This document shows, piece by piece, positions 34,620-43,797 of a stretch of DNA of 64,000 nt; positions within the stretch are counted from its first letter, which is position 1; every line of letters starts with the position of its first letter. Origin of the DNA: Tabrizicola aquatica (GTDB lineage: Bacteria > Pseudomonadota > Alphaproteobacteria > Rhodobacterales > Rhodobacteraceae); assembly GCF_002900975.1 (NCBI RefSeq), contig NZ_PJON01000004.1, positions 248,001-312,000 on the forward strand, written 5' to 3'. The notes beneath the pieces were generated by a model. The model was not told where the DNA came from, did not search any database, and saw nothing but the letters and a program-made list of their open reading frames with translations. Made by a program: the position numbers and the translations under genes.

Positions 34620-35564
34620 TCAGGGACGGAACGCGGCCAGCCCGTCAGTCAGGAAGCGTTCGGCCAGGTGCAGGGTGCCCTGCGTGTAGGCGACGCCGCC
34701 AAGGGCCTGCGCGGTGTCGCTGTCGGCGCGGGTTGCCAGCCAGGCGGTCAGCAGCACCCGGCGCAGGAAGATCAGCGCGGGGATCATTGCGCGGTCCTCG
34801 GGGCCAAGGGGCGCGATGCGGGTGTAGCCAGTTACCCAGGCGGCGATCAAATCGGGCAAGCGCGGGTCGGTCTCGATGAAGCTCAGCGCGGCGGCCAGGT
34901 CATAGGCCCACCAGCCATGCCCGCAGTCGTCGAAGTCGATGGCGGTGAGGCTGTCGCCCTGCACCATAAGGTTCGCCAGCCGCAGGTCGGCATGGATCAG
35001 GCCGAAGGTCCGGGGCCCGGTACCGTAGGCGCGAAGCGACGCGGCCAGAGCCGTGGTCGCTCGGGCCAACAGCTCCTCGCCCTGCGGATCAAGACCCTGG
35101 GCCTGCCGCCAGTGGCCCCAGTGCGGCTGCGGGCCGAGTATCGTATCCACATCCCAACGCTTGCGGGTGAAGCCTGGCGGCGGGGTCCAGTCACGCGCGT
35201 GCAGGTGCAGCCGGGCGGTGATCTCGCCCAACGGCGCGAACCAGCGCGCCAGATCATCGCCGGGCTGAAGCTCTTGCCCCGGAAGCCGGGCGAAGGCGAC
35301 GAGGAAACGGCCGTCGATGTCCGTCACCGGGCCATCGGCGCCGGAAATGGGCCGCACGGCATCCAGCCCCGGCAGGCCCTGCAAGGCACCCAGCCAAGCA
35401 AGTTCGGAGGCGATTTCTGCGCGCGTATGATAGCCTGGGCGGTGCAGCCGCAGGACAAGGTCGCCCGCCGCCCAGGTCTCATTCTCGGACCTGTTGAGAA
35501 GGGTCAGGGGCGTTTCGGGCGGCAGGCCGTAAAGCGGCAGCGCGCGGGCCAGAAGGTCAGACAT
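34620..35564 (-). CDS. APH-family kinase (phosphotransferase) at the end of the cob operon
   Basis: A 314-residue kinase of the aminoglycoside phosphotransferase/choline kinase/homoserine kinase fold. The catalytic loop is GLIHADLRLANLM and the metal site AIDFDDCGHGWWAYDLA. It starts within the last 8 bases of cobF, so it is translationally coupled to cobalamin genes. The closest functional type by motif is a small-molecule (alcohol) kinase, not an antibiotic resistance enzyme. A role in making an O-phosphorylated linker precursor of B12 is possible but unproven. Confidence 0.82.
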   Translation of the reverse strand: MSDLLARALPLYGLPPETPLTLLNRSENETWAAGDLVLRLHRPGYHTRAEIASELAWLGALQGLPGLDAVRPISGADGPVTDIDGRFLVAFARLPGQELQPGDDLARWFAPLGEITARLHLHARDWTPPPGFTRKRWDVDTILGPQPHWGHWRQAQGLDPQGEELLARATTALAASLRAYGTGPRTFGLIHADLRLANLMVQGDSLTAIDFDDCGHGWWAYDLAAALSFIETDPRLPDLIAAWVTGYTRIAPLGPEDRAMIPALIFLRRVLLTAWLATRADSDTAQALGGVAYTQGTLHLAERFLTDGLAAFRP

Positions 35565-36303
35565 CGCCCCCCCGGCGCAGAAGGTAGATATCCATGATCC
35601 AGCCGTGCTCCACCCGCAGCCGGACGCGGGTGGACAGGATCTGGTCGGCAACCTGCGACAGGGGGCCATGGATCAGCGTCTCTTCCGGCATTCCGACATA
35701 GGCGGCCCACCAGATATCCGTGTCAGTCGGGTCAAGGGTGGTGAAGGCCCCGCCCTTGTCCAGCATCACGGCCAGGGTGGTCGCCCCGTCCGGCCAGCCA
35801 TGGTCGCGCAGCTGGCGGCCGGTCGTGATGGTCACCGGAGCGGCCAGCGTGTTCAACGGGATCGCATGGGCCGCCGTCAGGGCCTGAAGGCTGGTGATGC
35901 CGGGGATTACCCGGACAGTCAGGCCGGGCAGACGCGCGGCGATGCGCAGCGTGCTGTCGTACAGCGAGGGGTCGCCCCAGACCATCAGCGCGACATTCGC
36001 GGCATCTGGCCGGTGGGTGGCGATGGTGTCGGCCCAGACGCGGGCGATGGCATCGTGCCAGTCATTCACCGCGCCCAGATAGTCGTCCTGGTCGGCCCGC
36101 TGCGGCACGTCGTAATCAGCCACCGGGACCGGGCTGGTCAGAACTTGCGACAGGATAAGCTGGCGCACTTCTGCCAGGTCGGACTTTGCCGTGCCCTTGC
36201 GCGGGATCAGGATCAGGTCGGCTGCGTTCAATGCCTTGATGGCTTGCCCCGTCACATGGTCCGGGTTCCCCGTGCCAATGCCGACCAGCCAGAGGGTGGT
36301 CAT
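35557..36303 (-). CDS. cobF: Precorrin-6A synthase (deacetylating)
   Basis: A 248-residue SAM-dependent enzyme unique to the aerobic pathway. It methylates C1 and removes the acetyl group to give precorrin-6A. It has the tetrapyrrole methylase fold with LWLVGIGTGNPDHVTGQA at the N-terminus and LILIPRKGTAKSDL near residue 30. It overlaps cobA by 4 bases and the APH-type kinase by 8. Its presence indicates the oxygen-dependent route. Confidence 0.94.
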   Translation of the reverse strand: MTTLWLVGIGTGNPDHVTGQAIKALNAADLILIPRKGTAKSDLAEVRQLILSQVLTSPVPVADYDVPQRADQDDYLGAVNDWHDAIARVWADTIATHRPDAANVALMVWGDPSLYDSTLRIAARLPGLTVRVIPGITSLQALTAAHAIPLNTLAAPVTITTGRQLRDHGWPDGATTLAVMLDKGGAFTTLDPTDTDIWWAAYVGMPEETLIHGPLSQVADQILSTRVRLRVEHGWIMDIYLLRRGGDV

Positions 36304-37025
36304 TCCGTGCCCTCGGCCAGGTTGCCAACCAGGATCAGGCCGGGGTGGGGTGAGCGGTCCTCGGCCAGCCGCGCGGCAAGATCGGCAACGGTAGAGCGGT
36401 GCAGGGTCTGCTCGGGTGTGCTGACGGATTCGGCCAGAAGCGCAGGGGTCGAGGGCGGCAGGCCGTGGGCAATGAGGGCTTCGGCCAGCGCCGGGAAGGT
36501 GCGCTTGCCCATGTAGATGACGGTGGTGGCCTGCGGATCAGCAAGCGCGGCCATGTTCAGGCCGGGCGGCAGGTTGCCGGTGACATCGGCGGCGGTGATG
36601 AACTGGACCCGCTGGGCGTGCTGGCGCCGGGTCAGCGGGATGCCGGCAGCGGCTGCGGCGGCCGAGGCAGAGGTGACGCCGGGGATGATCTCGCAGGCGA
36701 TCCCGGCGGCGCGGACGGCGGTCAACTCCTCCTCCAGTCGCCCGAAGATACCGCTGTCACCCGACTTCAGGCGGACGACATGCGCCCCGGTCAGGGCGTA
36801 GTCCACCAGCAGGCGGCTGACATGGTCCTGCTTGGGCGAGGCGCGGCCGGCGCGCTTGCCCACGCCCACCATGTCGGCACCGGGTTTCGCCAGCGCAAGG
36901 ATCGGCCCCGAGGACAGGTCGTCGAACAGCACGGCATCCGCGCGTTCCAGAGCCTTCACCGCCTTGACGGTCAGCAGGTCCGGGTCGCCCGGCCCGGCCG
37001 AAACGAAGCTGACGAAGCCGGTCAT
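36300..37025 (-). CDS. cobA: Uroporphyrinogen-III C-methyltransferase
   Basis: A 241-residue SAM-dependent enzyme adding methyl groups at C2 and C7 of uroporphyrinogen III to form precorrin-2. Motifs are VSAGPGDPDLLTVKAVKAL at the N-terminus, VVRLKSGDSGIFGRLEEEL and EIIPGVTSASAAAA. It is the stand-alone form, without the CysG dehydrogenase part. It lies between cobB and cobF, overlapping cobF by 4 bases. Confidence 0.95.
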   Translation of the reverse strand: MTGFVSFVSAGPGDPDLLTVKAVKALERADAVLFDDLSSGPILALAKPGADMVGVGKRAGRASPKQDHVSRLLVDYALTGAHVVRLKSGDSGIFGRLEEELTAVRAAGIACEIIPGVTSASAAAAAAGIPLTRRQHAQRVQFITAADVTGNLPPGLNMAALADPQATTVIYMGKRTFPALAEALIAHGLPPSTPALLAESVSTPEQTLHRSTVADLAARLAEDRSPHPGLILVGNLAEGTE

Positions 37026-37113
37026 GCGCGCCCCCGCTGGCGTGAAAGCAAAGCCTTTGCAGGTCTTGAACCGGAATTCTGCAGGGTTCCGGGCGCGAGC
37101 TGGGTAGGTCGGG

Positions 37114-38430
37114 TCATGCGCTTGCGATCAGGTGGAAGAAGGTGCCGGTCGATAGCCCGCCTTCGGACTGGAGTCGAGTGGACCCGGTTTCGGGCACGGT
37201 GGACCCGGTGGCATCGGTAACATGGGCCAGCGGCGCGTCGGGCTGCGACAGGATGGTGGAATAGTGGAACTCATGTCCTCTCAGCGGGCTGTCGGGGCGG
37301 TGGCCCGGGATCGGCTGGGCCAGTTGCGCCAGCCGGTAGCCAAGGTGCATCTTCCGCTTCTCAAAGCTGGTGACCAGCCCGAGCAGCCCCGCCATCCGGT
37401 GCCGCACCCCGTCCTTGTCCACGATCGCCTCGCCCATCGCCATATAGCCGCCGCACTCGCCATGGACGGGTTTGGTCGCGGCAAAGGCACGCAGGCCCGC
37501 GCGAAAGCGGTCGGCCTGCGCCAGGGTTGCGCCGTGCAGTTCGGGATAGCCGCCAGGCAGCCAGCAGACATCGGCCGAAGGGTCCGGGGCCTGGTCGGCC
37601 AGCGGAGAGAAGGGCAGCACCTCAGCCCCGGCCGCGCGCCAGCCGTGCAGGAGGTGGGGGTAAACGAAGCTGAACGCCGCGTCTCGGGCAAGCGCAATGC
37701 GCTGGCCGGGCGGGGTGATCTTCGCGGGCGCGTGGGTCACGGCGGTCGTCCGCGCGGCGGCGATCAGGGCGTCAAGGTCCACGCCCTCGCGCATCAGGGC
37801 TGCCGCTTCGGCGATGAGGGCCTGCAGCGCGGGCTGCTCCTCGGCCTGCACCAGGCCCAGGTGGCGTTCCGGCATGGCGATGGCCGCGCGCTTGGGCAGG
37901 ACGCCCAGCACCGACAGGCCCGCTTCTTTCATCCCCACTCGCACCAGCGCCTCATGCCGGGGGCTGGCGATGCGGTTCAGGATCACGCCTGCAACCCGCA
38001 CGCCGGCCCGGAACCGCGCCAGCCCCTGCGCAACCGCCGCCGCCGTCTGCGCCTGCCCGCTGGCATCGATCACCAGCACCACTGGCCAGCCCATCCGCGC
38101 TGCCAGGTCAGCACTGGCGCCATTGCCCGTCGCCCCTGGGGCCGCCACGCCGTCGAACAGGCCCATCGAGCCTTCGGCCAGCACCAGATCCGCCCCATCG
38201 GCGGCGGCAAGCATCCCGTCCAGCATCGCCTCGGGCATGGCCCAGGTATCCAGGTTGAACGACTCCCGCCCCGACGCCGCCCGGTGAAAGGCCGGGTCGA
38301 TGTAGTCCGGCCCGTTCTTGAACGGCTGCACCACATGCCCCCGATCCCGCAAGCTGGCCAGAAGCCCCAGCATGACCGTCGTCTTGCCGGTGCCACTGGC
38401 CGGAGCGGCAACAAGCAGGCCCGGGATCAC
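37114..38430 (-). CDS. cobB: Cobyrinic (hydrogenobyrinic) acid a,c-diamide synthase
   Basis: A 438-residue amidotransferase that uses glutamine and ATP to amidate the a and c side chains. The P-loop is [16 protein letters not shown] at about residues 9-24; [11 protein letters not shown] and [11 protein letters not shown] follow. The C-terminal glutaminase domain holds the catalytic Cys in [15 protein letters not shown] start at 38430 was chosen; it overlaps the cobM stop as GTGA. In the aerobic pathway the substrate is hydrogenobyrinic acid. Confidence 0.94.
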   Translation of the reverse strand: MIPGLLVAAPASGTGKTTVMLGLLASLRDRGHVVQPFKNGPDYIDPAFHRAASGRESFNLDTWAMPEAMLDGMLAAADGADLVLAEGSMGLFDGVAAPGATGNGASADLAARMGWPVVLVIDASGQAQTAAAVAQGLARFRAGVRVAGVILNRIASPRHEALVRVGMKEAGLSVLGVLPKRAAIAMPERHLGLVQAEEQPALQALIAEAAALMREGVDLDALIAAARTTAVTHAPAKITPPGQRIALARDAAFSFVYPHLLHGWRAAGAEVLPFSPLADQAPDPSADVCWLPGGYPELHGATLAQADRFRAGLRAFAATKPVHGECGGYMAMGEAIVDKDGVRHRMAGLLGLVTSFEKRKMHLGYRLAQLAQPIPGHRPDSPLRGHEFHYSTILSQPDAPLAHVTDATGSTVPETGSTRLQSEGGLSTGTFFHLIASA

Positions 38431-39212
38431 CGTCCGGTCCCCGGAAAGCGGGGATGGGTGCCGACCGGGCGATAGCGGCGGTCGTAGTCGCCGGCATAAA
38501 GGCGGCTTTCCTCGAACCCCTCCTGTGCCAGTGCGGGGCCGACAAGGATCAGCGCGGTACGCTCCACTTCCTCGGGGACGGCAGCCTTCAGCGTCGCCAA
38601 AGTAGCCCGGATGACCCGCTGGTCGGGCCACGATGCGCGCCAGACCACGGCGACCGGGCAGTCGGCGCCGTAATGCGGGATCAGGTCCGCCGTCAGCTTG
38701 TCGATCAGGTGGATCGACAGGTGCAGCGCCAGCGTCGCCCCGGTGGCGGCGAAAGCGGGCAGCGTCTCACGCGGGGGCATCTGCGTCGCCCGCCCCTCGG
38801 TCCGGGTCAGGACGACCGACTGGGCCAGGCCCGGCAGCGTCAGCTCCACCCCCAGCGCTGCCGCCGCCGCCGCGAAGGACGGCACCCCCGGCGTCACGTC
38901 ATAAGGGATGTCAAGCTCGCGCAGCCGCCGCAACTGCTCGCCCATCGCCGACCAGACCGACAGATCGCCCGAATGCAGCCGCGCCACATCCTGCCCAGCC
39001 TCATGCGCCGCGACAATCTCGGCCACGATCTCGTCCAGCGACAGGGGCGCGGTGTTGACGATACGGCAGCCCGGCGGACAATGCGACAGCACCCCCTCAG
39101 GCACCAGCGAGCCTGCATAAAGACAGACCGGAGAGGCCGCGATCAGGTCCCGCCCCCGCAGGGTCAGAAGATCCGGCGCGCCGGGTCCGGCCCCGATGAA
39201 ATGAACGGTCAT
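38427..39212 (-). CDS. cobM: Precorrin-4 C11-methyltransferase
   Basis: A 261-residue tetrapyrrole methylase making precorrin-5. Motifs are [18 protein letters not shown] at the N-terminus, [19 protein letters not shown] and [18 protein letters not shown]. Its end overlaps cobB by 4 bases. A long repeat (39250-39352) separates it from cobE upstream. Confidence 0.95.
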   Translation of the reverse strand: MTVHFIGAGPGAPDLLTLRGRDLIAASPVCLYAGSLVPEGVLSHCPPGCRIVNTAPLSLDEIVAEIVAAHEAGQDVARLHSGDLSVWSAMGEQLRRLRELDIPYDVTPGVPSFAAAAAALGVELTLPGLAQSVVLTRTEGRATQMPPRETLPAFAATGATLALHLSIHLIDKLTADLIPHYGADCPVAVVWRASWPDQRVIRATLATLKAAVPEEVERTALILVGPALAQEGFEESRLYAGDYDRRYRPVGTHPRFPGTGR

Positions 39213-39249
39213 GCCGCACCCATGCAGGGATGATCCCCTGCCCTTTCAC

Positions 39250-39352
39250 ATTTGCCCAAATATCCCCTGCGGAGCACGCCCGAGCCGGTTGCGCGCCCTT
39301 CGCGCGCAGAGGCGAGACAAAAGGCTTGCGCCGCAAGGCGCTCGATCTGACA
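39250..39352 (-). repeat. TCAGATCGAGCGC-type repeat, cob copy 1
   Basis: Read on the minus strand it starts TCAGATCGAGCGCCTTGCGG, continues with GCGCAAGCCTTTTGTCTCGC and ends with the motif GCAGGGGATATTTGGGC. It matches 44964-45070 over most of its length. It separates cobE from cobM inside an otherwise overlapping gene string, and its 3' end resembles copies A and B near 416 and 5003. Confidence 0.75.
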
Positions 39353-39378
39353 GCCGCCTGTCACCGAAAGCACCGGCG

Positions 39379-39738
39379 TCATGGCCGGGCCTCGGCAATC
39401 GCGGCCGTCGCCGTCCCGTCGGCCGACACCGCCCGCGGGCCACGCAGCCGCGCCCCCTGCCCCGCCGCCGCCAGCGCCGCCGCTTCCGCGACAGATCCTG
39501 TGCCGAACAGCGCCACCACCCGGTCCGACCGGGTCAGCGTCAGCTGGCTGCGCAGCGCCTCCGGCGCCAGTGCGACCAGCGGCAGGTCCAGCGCCAGGGC
39601 CAGCGGTTCCAGCCCCGCGACCTTGTCCGCAAGCGTCGCCAGATGCGTCACACCCTGCGGACCGCCGGCCCGTGACAAGGCATCCCGCAGCGCCGACAGG
39701 GTCACGCCTGCCCGAAAGCCGAACCCCGCGACGATCAT
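39379..39738 (-). CDS. cobE: Cobalamin biosynthesis protein CobE (CbiG C-terminal domain-like)
   Basis: A 119-residue protein equivalent to the C-terminal domain of CbiG. It has the glycine-rich start MIVAGFGFRAGVTLSALRDA and the later VVALFGTGSVAEAAALAAAG. CobE is needed for aerobic B12 synthesis, but its chemical role is poorly defined; binding of a corrin intermediate is suspected. The ATG at 39738 overlaps the cobL stop by 4 bases. Confidence 0.88.
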   Translation of the reverse strand: MIVAGFGFRAGVTLSALRDALSRAGGPQGVTHLATLADKVAGLEPLALALDLPLVALAPEALRSQLTLTRSDRVVALFGTGSVAEAAALAAAGQGARLRGPRAVSADGTATAAIAEARP

Positions 39739-40904
39739 CGGGTGACGCTCCACTGCAGGATCGGCAGCGCCGATTTCCAGCCGCGCTTGCGGCCGATGGC
39801 GGTGGGTTCCGACAGCTCGACCTTCAGAAGCTGGCCGCCGTGACGGGCGGACCAGTCCAGGACCAGCGCCTCGGTTTCCAGCGTGACGGCGTTCAGCACC
39901 AGCCGGGTGCCGGGCGGGATCAGGTCCCAAAGGTGGGTCAGCAGCGCCTCGGATGCGCCGCCGCCAATGAAAACGGCATCGGGGGTGGCCAGCCCCGCCA
40001 GCCCTTCCGGGGCGCGGGCCTCGGTCAACTGGTAGCGATGAGAAAGGCCGAAGGCCTCGACATTCCCCCGCGCTCGGGCACCGCGGGTGGGGTCAGCCTC
40101 CAGCGCCGCGACGTGCGCACCGCCGGCCAGCAACCATTCGATCCCGATTGACCCGGAACCTGCACCGATGTCCCACAGCACCTCGCCCGGACGCGGTGCC
40201 AGGGCCGAGAGCGTCAGCGCGCGCACCGGACGCTTGGTGATCTGGCCATCGTGCTGGAACAACGCGTCCGGCAAGCCCGAGGCCCGCGGCAGCCCGGGAT
40301 CGGTGGCCTCGATGGCCGCCGAGACCGGGGCCCCGATCGGGCCGTCTGGCACCCCTCTGGTGATCCGTTCCAGCGGGCCGCCCAGGCGTTCCAGGACGGT
40401 CAGCCGCGCGTTCGGGTGGCCGTTCCCGGCCAGCCAACGAGCCAGTTCCTCCACCGCCGCCCCGTCGCGCAGCGTGCAGATCACGCGCACCCCACGGCCC
40501 AGCAGCGGGCGCAGCCGCGCGAAGGGCGCGGCGTGCAGGCCCAGGGTCAGCACCTCCTCCAGCCGCCAGCCCAGCCGGTTCGCGGCCAATTGGAAGGTCG
40601 ACGGCGCGGGATGCGAGACCCACTCGCCCGGCGAAAGCTGCGCCATAAGGCTGCCGCCCGCGCCGAACCAGAACGGATCGCCCGAGGCAAGGACCACGGT
40701 CGGCTGGCCCCGCTGCGTCAGGACCGGGGTGGCGTCGAAGGGAATCGGCCAGGCTTGGCCCTTGCCCCCGGCCCCGATCAGGTCCAGATGCCGGGGACCG
40801 CCGAAGATCACCTTGGCGGCGGCCAGAGCGGCATGGCTTGCGGGAGACAGACCCGCCGGTCCATCCTCGCCCAGGCCGATGATCGTCAACCAGGGTTCAG
40901 CCAT
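39735..40904 (-). CDS. cobL: Precorrin-6Y C5,15-methyltransferase (decarboxylating)
   Basis: A 389-residue fusion of a CbiE-like methylase (residues about 1-200, WLTIIGLGEDGPAGLSPASH) and a CbiT-like methylase/decarboxylase (about 200-389, with the SAM loop WDIGAGSGSIGIEWLL). It methylates C5 and C15 and removes the C12 acetate carboxyl. The ATG at 40904 lies in a CATG shared with the divergent cobK start. It heads the cobL-E-M-B-A-F string. Confidence 0.95.
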   Translation of the reverse strand: MAEPWLTIIGLGEDGPAGLSPASHAALAAAKVIFGGPRHLDLIGAGGKGQAWPIPFDATPVLTQRGQPTVVLASGDPFWFGAGGSLMAQLSPGEWVSHPAPSTFQLAANRLGWRLEEVLTLGLHAAPFARLRPLLGRGVRVICTLRDGAAVEELARWLAGNGHPNARLTVLERLGGPLERITRGVPDGPIGAPVSAAIEATDPGLPRASGLPDALFQHDGQITKRPVRALTLSALAPRPGEVLWDIGAGSGSIGIEWLLAGGAHVAALEADPTRGARARGNVEAFGLSHRYQLTEARAPEGLAGLATPDAVFIGGGASEALLTHLWDLIPPGTRLVLNAVTLETEALVLDWSARHGGQLLKVELSEPTAIGRKRGWKSALPILQWSVTR

Positions 40905-41631
40905 GACACGCATCCTGCTTCTCGGCGGCACGACCGAGGCGAACCTGGTGGCGCAGGCCATCGCAAGGGCGGGGCTGGCGGGCGTCTACTCCTACGCCGG
41001 CCGGACCGAGGCGCCGATGGGCCAGCCGATCCATATGCGCGTTGGCGGCTTTGGCGGGGTGGAAGGGTTGCGGTCCTATCTGAAGGCGGAGGGGATCAGC
41101 CATGTGATCGACGCCACGCATCCCTTCGCCGCGCAGATGAGCAGCAATGCCGTCGCCGCCTGCGCGGCCGAGGGCGTGCCCCTTGTCGCCTTGGAACGCG
41201 CACCGTGGGTGGCCGGTGAAGGCGACAAGTGGACGCAGGTGCCCGACATCCCTGCTGCCGTAACGGCGCTGGCCGGGCCACCGCAGCGGGTGTTCCTGGC
41301 CATCGGCCGCCAGCACATCGACGCCTTCGCAGCCCAACCGCAGCACATGTATTTGCTGCGTCTGGTGGACGAGCCAACCGCCCCCCTGCCCTTCCCAGCC
41401 GATGTGGTCGTGGCGCGCGGGCCCTTCGACGTGGCGGGGGATACCGCCCTGATGCAAGACCATCGCATCGACGTCGTCGTGGCCAAGAACGCCGGTGGCA
41501 AGGGCGCGGTGGCCAAGATCGCGGCGGCCCGGGCGCTGGGACTGCGGGTGGTGATGATCGACCGGCCCATGATCCCGGCCCGACCCGTGGTGCGGACGGT
41601 TGCCGAGGTCATGGCCTGGCTGAACGGCTGA
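40903..41631 (+). CDS. cobK: Precorrin-6A reductase
   Basis: A 242-residue NADPH-dependent enzyme reducing precorrin-6A to 6B. It has TRILLLGGTTEANLVAQAIA at the N-terminus, SHVIDATHPFAAQMSSNA in the middle and VVVAKNAGGKGAVAKI near the end. It is the only plus-strand gene within the cob string. Its ATG overlaps the cobL ATG on the other strand, so its promoter must lie inside cobL, and cobL's inside cobK. Confidence 0.95.
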   Translation: MTRILLLGGTTEANLVAQAIARAGLAGVYSYAGRTEAPMGQPIHMRVGGFGGVEGLRSYLKAEGISHVIDATHPFAAQMSSNAVAACAAEGVPLVALERAPWVAGEGDKWTQVPDIPAAVTALAGPPQRVFLAIGRQHIDAFAAQPQHMYLLRLVDEPTAPLPFPADVVVARGPFDVAGDTALMQDHRIDVVVAKNAGGKGAVAKIAAARALGLRVVMIDRPMIPARPVVRTVAEVMAWLNG

Positions 41632-41634
41632 CGC

Positions 41635-41686
41635 GGGGCCAAGACTTTTCGAAAAGTCTTGCAAAATCCTTCGAAGGATTTTGGCC
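41635..41686. repeat. Double-hairpin repeat, copy 2
   Basis: Perfect palindromes at 41641-41660 (AAGACTTTTC...) and 41662-41683 (CAAAATCCTTC...), flanked by GGGGCC and GGCCC. It lies between the convergent cobK and cobJ genes and has the same design as 315-363. Here it may serve as a two-way terminator. Confidence 0.8.
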
Positions 41687-41690
41687 CGGG

Positions 41691-42425
41691 TCATCCCGCG
41701 CTCCTGGGGGAGTAGACGAAGCGCCCGACGCGGCGGGTGGCCGAGTTGCCCACGATCACCACGGTGCGCATGTCGGCCATCTCGGGCGTGGCTTCGCCAA
41801 GGGTCACGGTCAGCAGGCGCTGATCGGGCGTGCTGACCGCGCGGGCGAAGGTGATCAGGCGGTCGAGGCCGCATTCTTCGCGCAGCGTGGCGAGGGCCTT
41901 GACGAAGCCCTCCGGGCGGCTGGCGGAGCGCGGGTTGTAGAAGGCCATCGCGAAGTCGGCGCGGGCGGCGTGGCGGAGGCGGGTCTCGATCACCTCCCAG
42001 GGTTTCAGGTTATCGGACAGGTTGATGCAGCAGAAATCGTGACCCAAGGGGGCACCCGCAGCGGCGGCCGCGGCAAGCATCGCGGTGATGCCGGGCAACA
42101 CGCGGATCTCCAGCGCCTGCCAATCGGTGCGACCCTCCAGCGCCTCGAACACGGCGGAGGCCATCGCAAAGACCCCGGGGTCGCCCGAGGAGACCACCAC
42201 CACGCGCTTGCCTTCGGCCGCCATCTCCAGCGCGTGCCGGGCGCGGTCCAGTTCAACGCGGTTGTCCGACGGGTGCAGCGTCAGGCCGGGCCGGGCGGCG
42301 ACGCGGGCGACATAGGGAATGTAGCCGACCACATCCGTCGCCTCGGCCAGCGCGGCCGAGACCTCGGGCGTCACCAGCCGCTCGTCCCCCGGGCCAAGAC
42401 CTGCAATGACCAGCCAGCCGCTCAC
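41691..42425 (-). CDS. cobJ: Precorrin-3B C17-methyltransferase
   Basis: A 244-residue tetrapyrrole methylase responsible for ring contraction. Motifs are LVIAGLGPGDERLVTPEVSA at the N-terminus, VVVVSSGDPGVFAMASAVFE, and ADFAMAFYNPRSASRPEG. The ATG overlaps the end of cobI by 4 bases. The end abuts a double-hairpin repeat facing cobK. Confidence 0.95.
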   Translation of the reverse strand: MSGWLVIAGLGPGDERLVTPEVSAALAEATDVVGYIPYVARVAARPGLTLHPSDNRVELDRARHALEMAAEGKRVVVVSSGDPGVFAMASAVFEALEGRTDWQALEIRVLPGITAMLAAAAAAGAPLGHDFCCINLSDNLKPWEVIETRLRHAARADFAMAFYNPRSASRPEGFVKALATLREECGLDRLITFARAVSTPDQRLLTVTLGEATPEMADMRTVVIVGNSATRRVGRFVYSPRSAG

Positions 42426-43171
42426 TCGGCAATCTCCGGGCGGCGGCCGTGGCCGTGGACCAGCACGATCGCGAAATAGGGGCAGTCGGCGGCATCGACC
42501 CCGGCCAGCCGCGCGACGCGCTGGTTCGGCATCGTGCCGCGTTCCACCAGCCAGGCCTGGTCCAGCCGTCCCGCCCGCTCCAACGCGCGGCGGACGCGGG
42601 GCAGGTTGCGGCCGGTCTTCATCACCACAAGGGCGTCGGCTGTCTGCATGTGACGGACGAGATCTTCCTCGGGCAGCGTGCCCATCAGGACGGTAAGCAC
42701 GTCATCGCCCCAGGTGATCGGCGTGTCGGTGGCGTTCCAGCAGCCGGTCATGCCGGTGATGCCGGGGATCACCTCGACCGGAACCCGGCCTTGCAGGCGC
42801 GAGTGCAGGTGCATGAAGCTACCGTAGAAGAAGGGGTCGCCCTCGCAAAGGACGACCACGTCCTGCGTGGCGGCAAGGCTGGCCAGGCGGTTCGCCCAAT
42901 CGTCGTAGAAGCGGGCCAGCGCGTCGGTGTATTCCGGGCTGTCGAAGGGCAGTTCCGTGGTGACGGGGTATTCCATCGGGTGTTCGATGGCGTCGAGCGG
43001 CAGCATCCCCTCGACGATCCGGCGGGCCTGCCCCGCGCGGCCTTCCTTGCGGAAATAGGCGACGTGCCTGGCGGAGCCGATGGTTCGGGCGGCCTTCAGG
43101 CTCATCAACTCGGGGTCGCCGGGGCCAAGGCCGGCACAGATCACCTTGCCAGTTACCGGGGCCATGGTCAT
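42422..43171 (-). CDS. cobI: Precorrin-2 C20-methyltransferase
   Basis: A 249-residue tetrapyrrole methylase making precorrin-3A. Motifs are VICAGLGPGDPELMSLKAAR at about residues 9-28, VVLCEGDPFFYGSFMHL and EVIPGITGMTGCWNA. Two ATG codons are possible (43171 and 43165); the first overlaps the cobH stop as ATGA and follows GGAAGGA. It lies between cobH and cobJ, overlapping both by 4 bases. Confidence 0.95.
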   Translation of the reverse strand: MTMAPVTGKVICAGLGPGDPELMSLKAARTIGSARHVAYFRKEGRAGQARRIVEGMLPLDAIEHPMEYPVTTELPFDSPEYTDALARFYDDWANRLASLAATQDVVVLCEGDPFFYGSFMHLHSRLQGRVPVEVIPGITGMTGCWNATDTPITWGDDVLTVLMGTLPEEDLVRHMQTADALVVMKTGRNLPRVRRALERAGRLDQAWLVERGTMPNQRVARLAGVDAADCPYFAIVLVHGHGRRPEIAE

Positions 43172-43797
43172 TCCTTCCGCGAGGCGAGGGCATTGACCGC
43201 CGCCACAGTGATGGCGCTGCCGCCCAACCGGCCCTTGACGATAAGGGAGGGGACCGGAGGAGCCTCCATCAGTGCGTCCTTCGATTCCGCCGCACCGACG
43301 AAGCCGACCGGACAGCCGATGATCGCGGCGGGGCGCGGGCAGGCGGGGTCTTCCAGCATGTTCAAGAGGTGGAAAAGCGCGGTGGGCGCGTTGCCGATGG
43401 CCACAACCGCGCCTTGCAGATGCGGGCGCCAGAGTTCCACGGCAGCGGCAGAGCGGGTGTTGTTGATGCGGGCCGCAAGGGCGGGGACGTCGGGGTGTTG
43501 CAGGGTACAGATGATCTGGTTGTTGGCCGGCAGGCGTTTCCTGGTGATGCCTTCACTGACCATGCGGACATCGCAGAGGATGGGGGCACCGCCCTCAAGC
43601 GCGGCACGGGCTTCGATCGCCATGCCGTGCGAGAAGTGGATGTAGGGCGCGAGTTCCACCATCCCGGCGGCGTGGATCATGCGGACGGCGACGATCTCTT
43701 CCTCGGGTGTGAAGCGGGCGAGGTCGGCCTCGGCCCGGATCATGGCGAAGCTTTGCAGGTAGATCGCCGCGCCGTCGGTTTCATAGATATGGGGCAT
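43168..43797 (-). CDS. cobH: Precorrin-8X methylmutase
   Basis: A 209-residue enzyme that moves the C11 methyl to C12, giving hydrogenobyrinic acid. The family stretch HAAGMVELAPYIHFSHGMAI is near residue 40, and GCPVGFVGAAESKDAL lies near the C-terminal end. It overlaps cobG by 17 bases, the longest overlap in the cluster. Confidence 0.95.
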   Translation of the reverse strand: MPHIYETDGAAIYLQSFAMIRAEADLARFTPEEEIVAVRMIHAAGMVELAPYIHFSHGMAIEARAALEGGAPILCDVRMVSEGITRKRLPANNQIICTLQHPDVPALAARINNTRSAAAVELWRPHLQGAVVAIGNAPTALFHLLNMLEDPACPRPAAIIGCPVGFVGAAESKDALMEAPPVPSLIVKGRLGGSAITVAAVNALASRKE

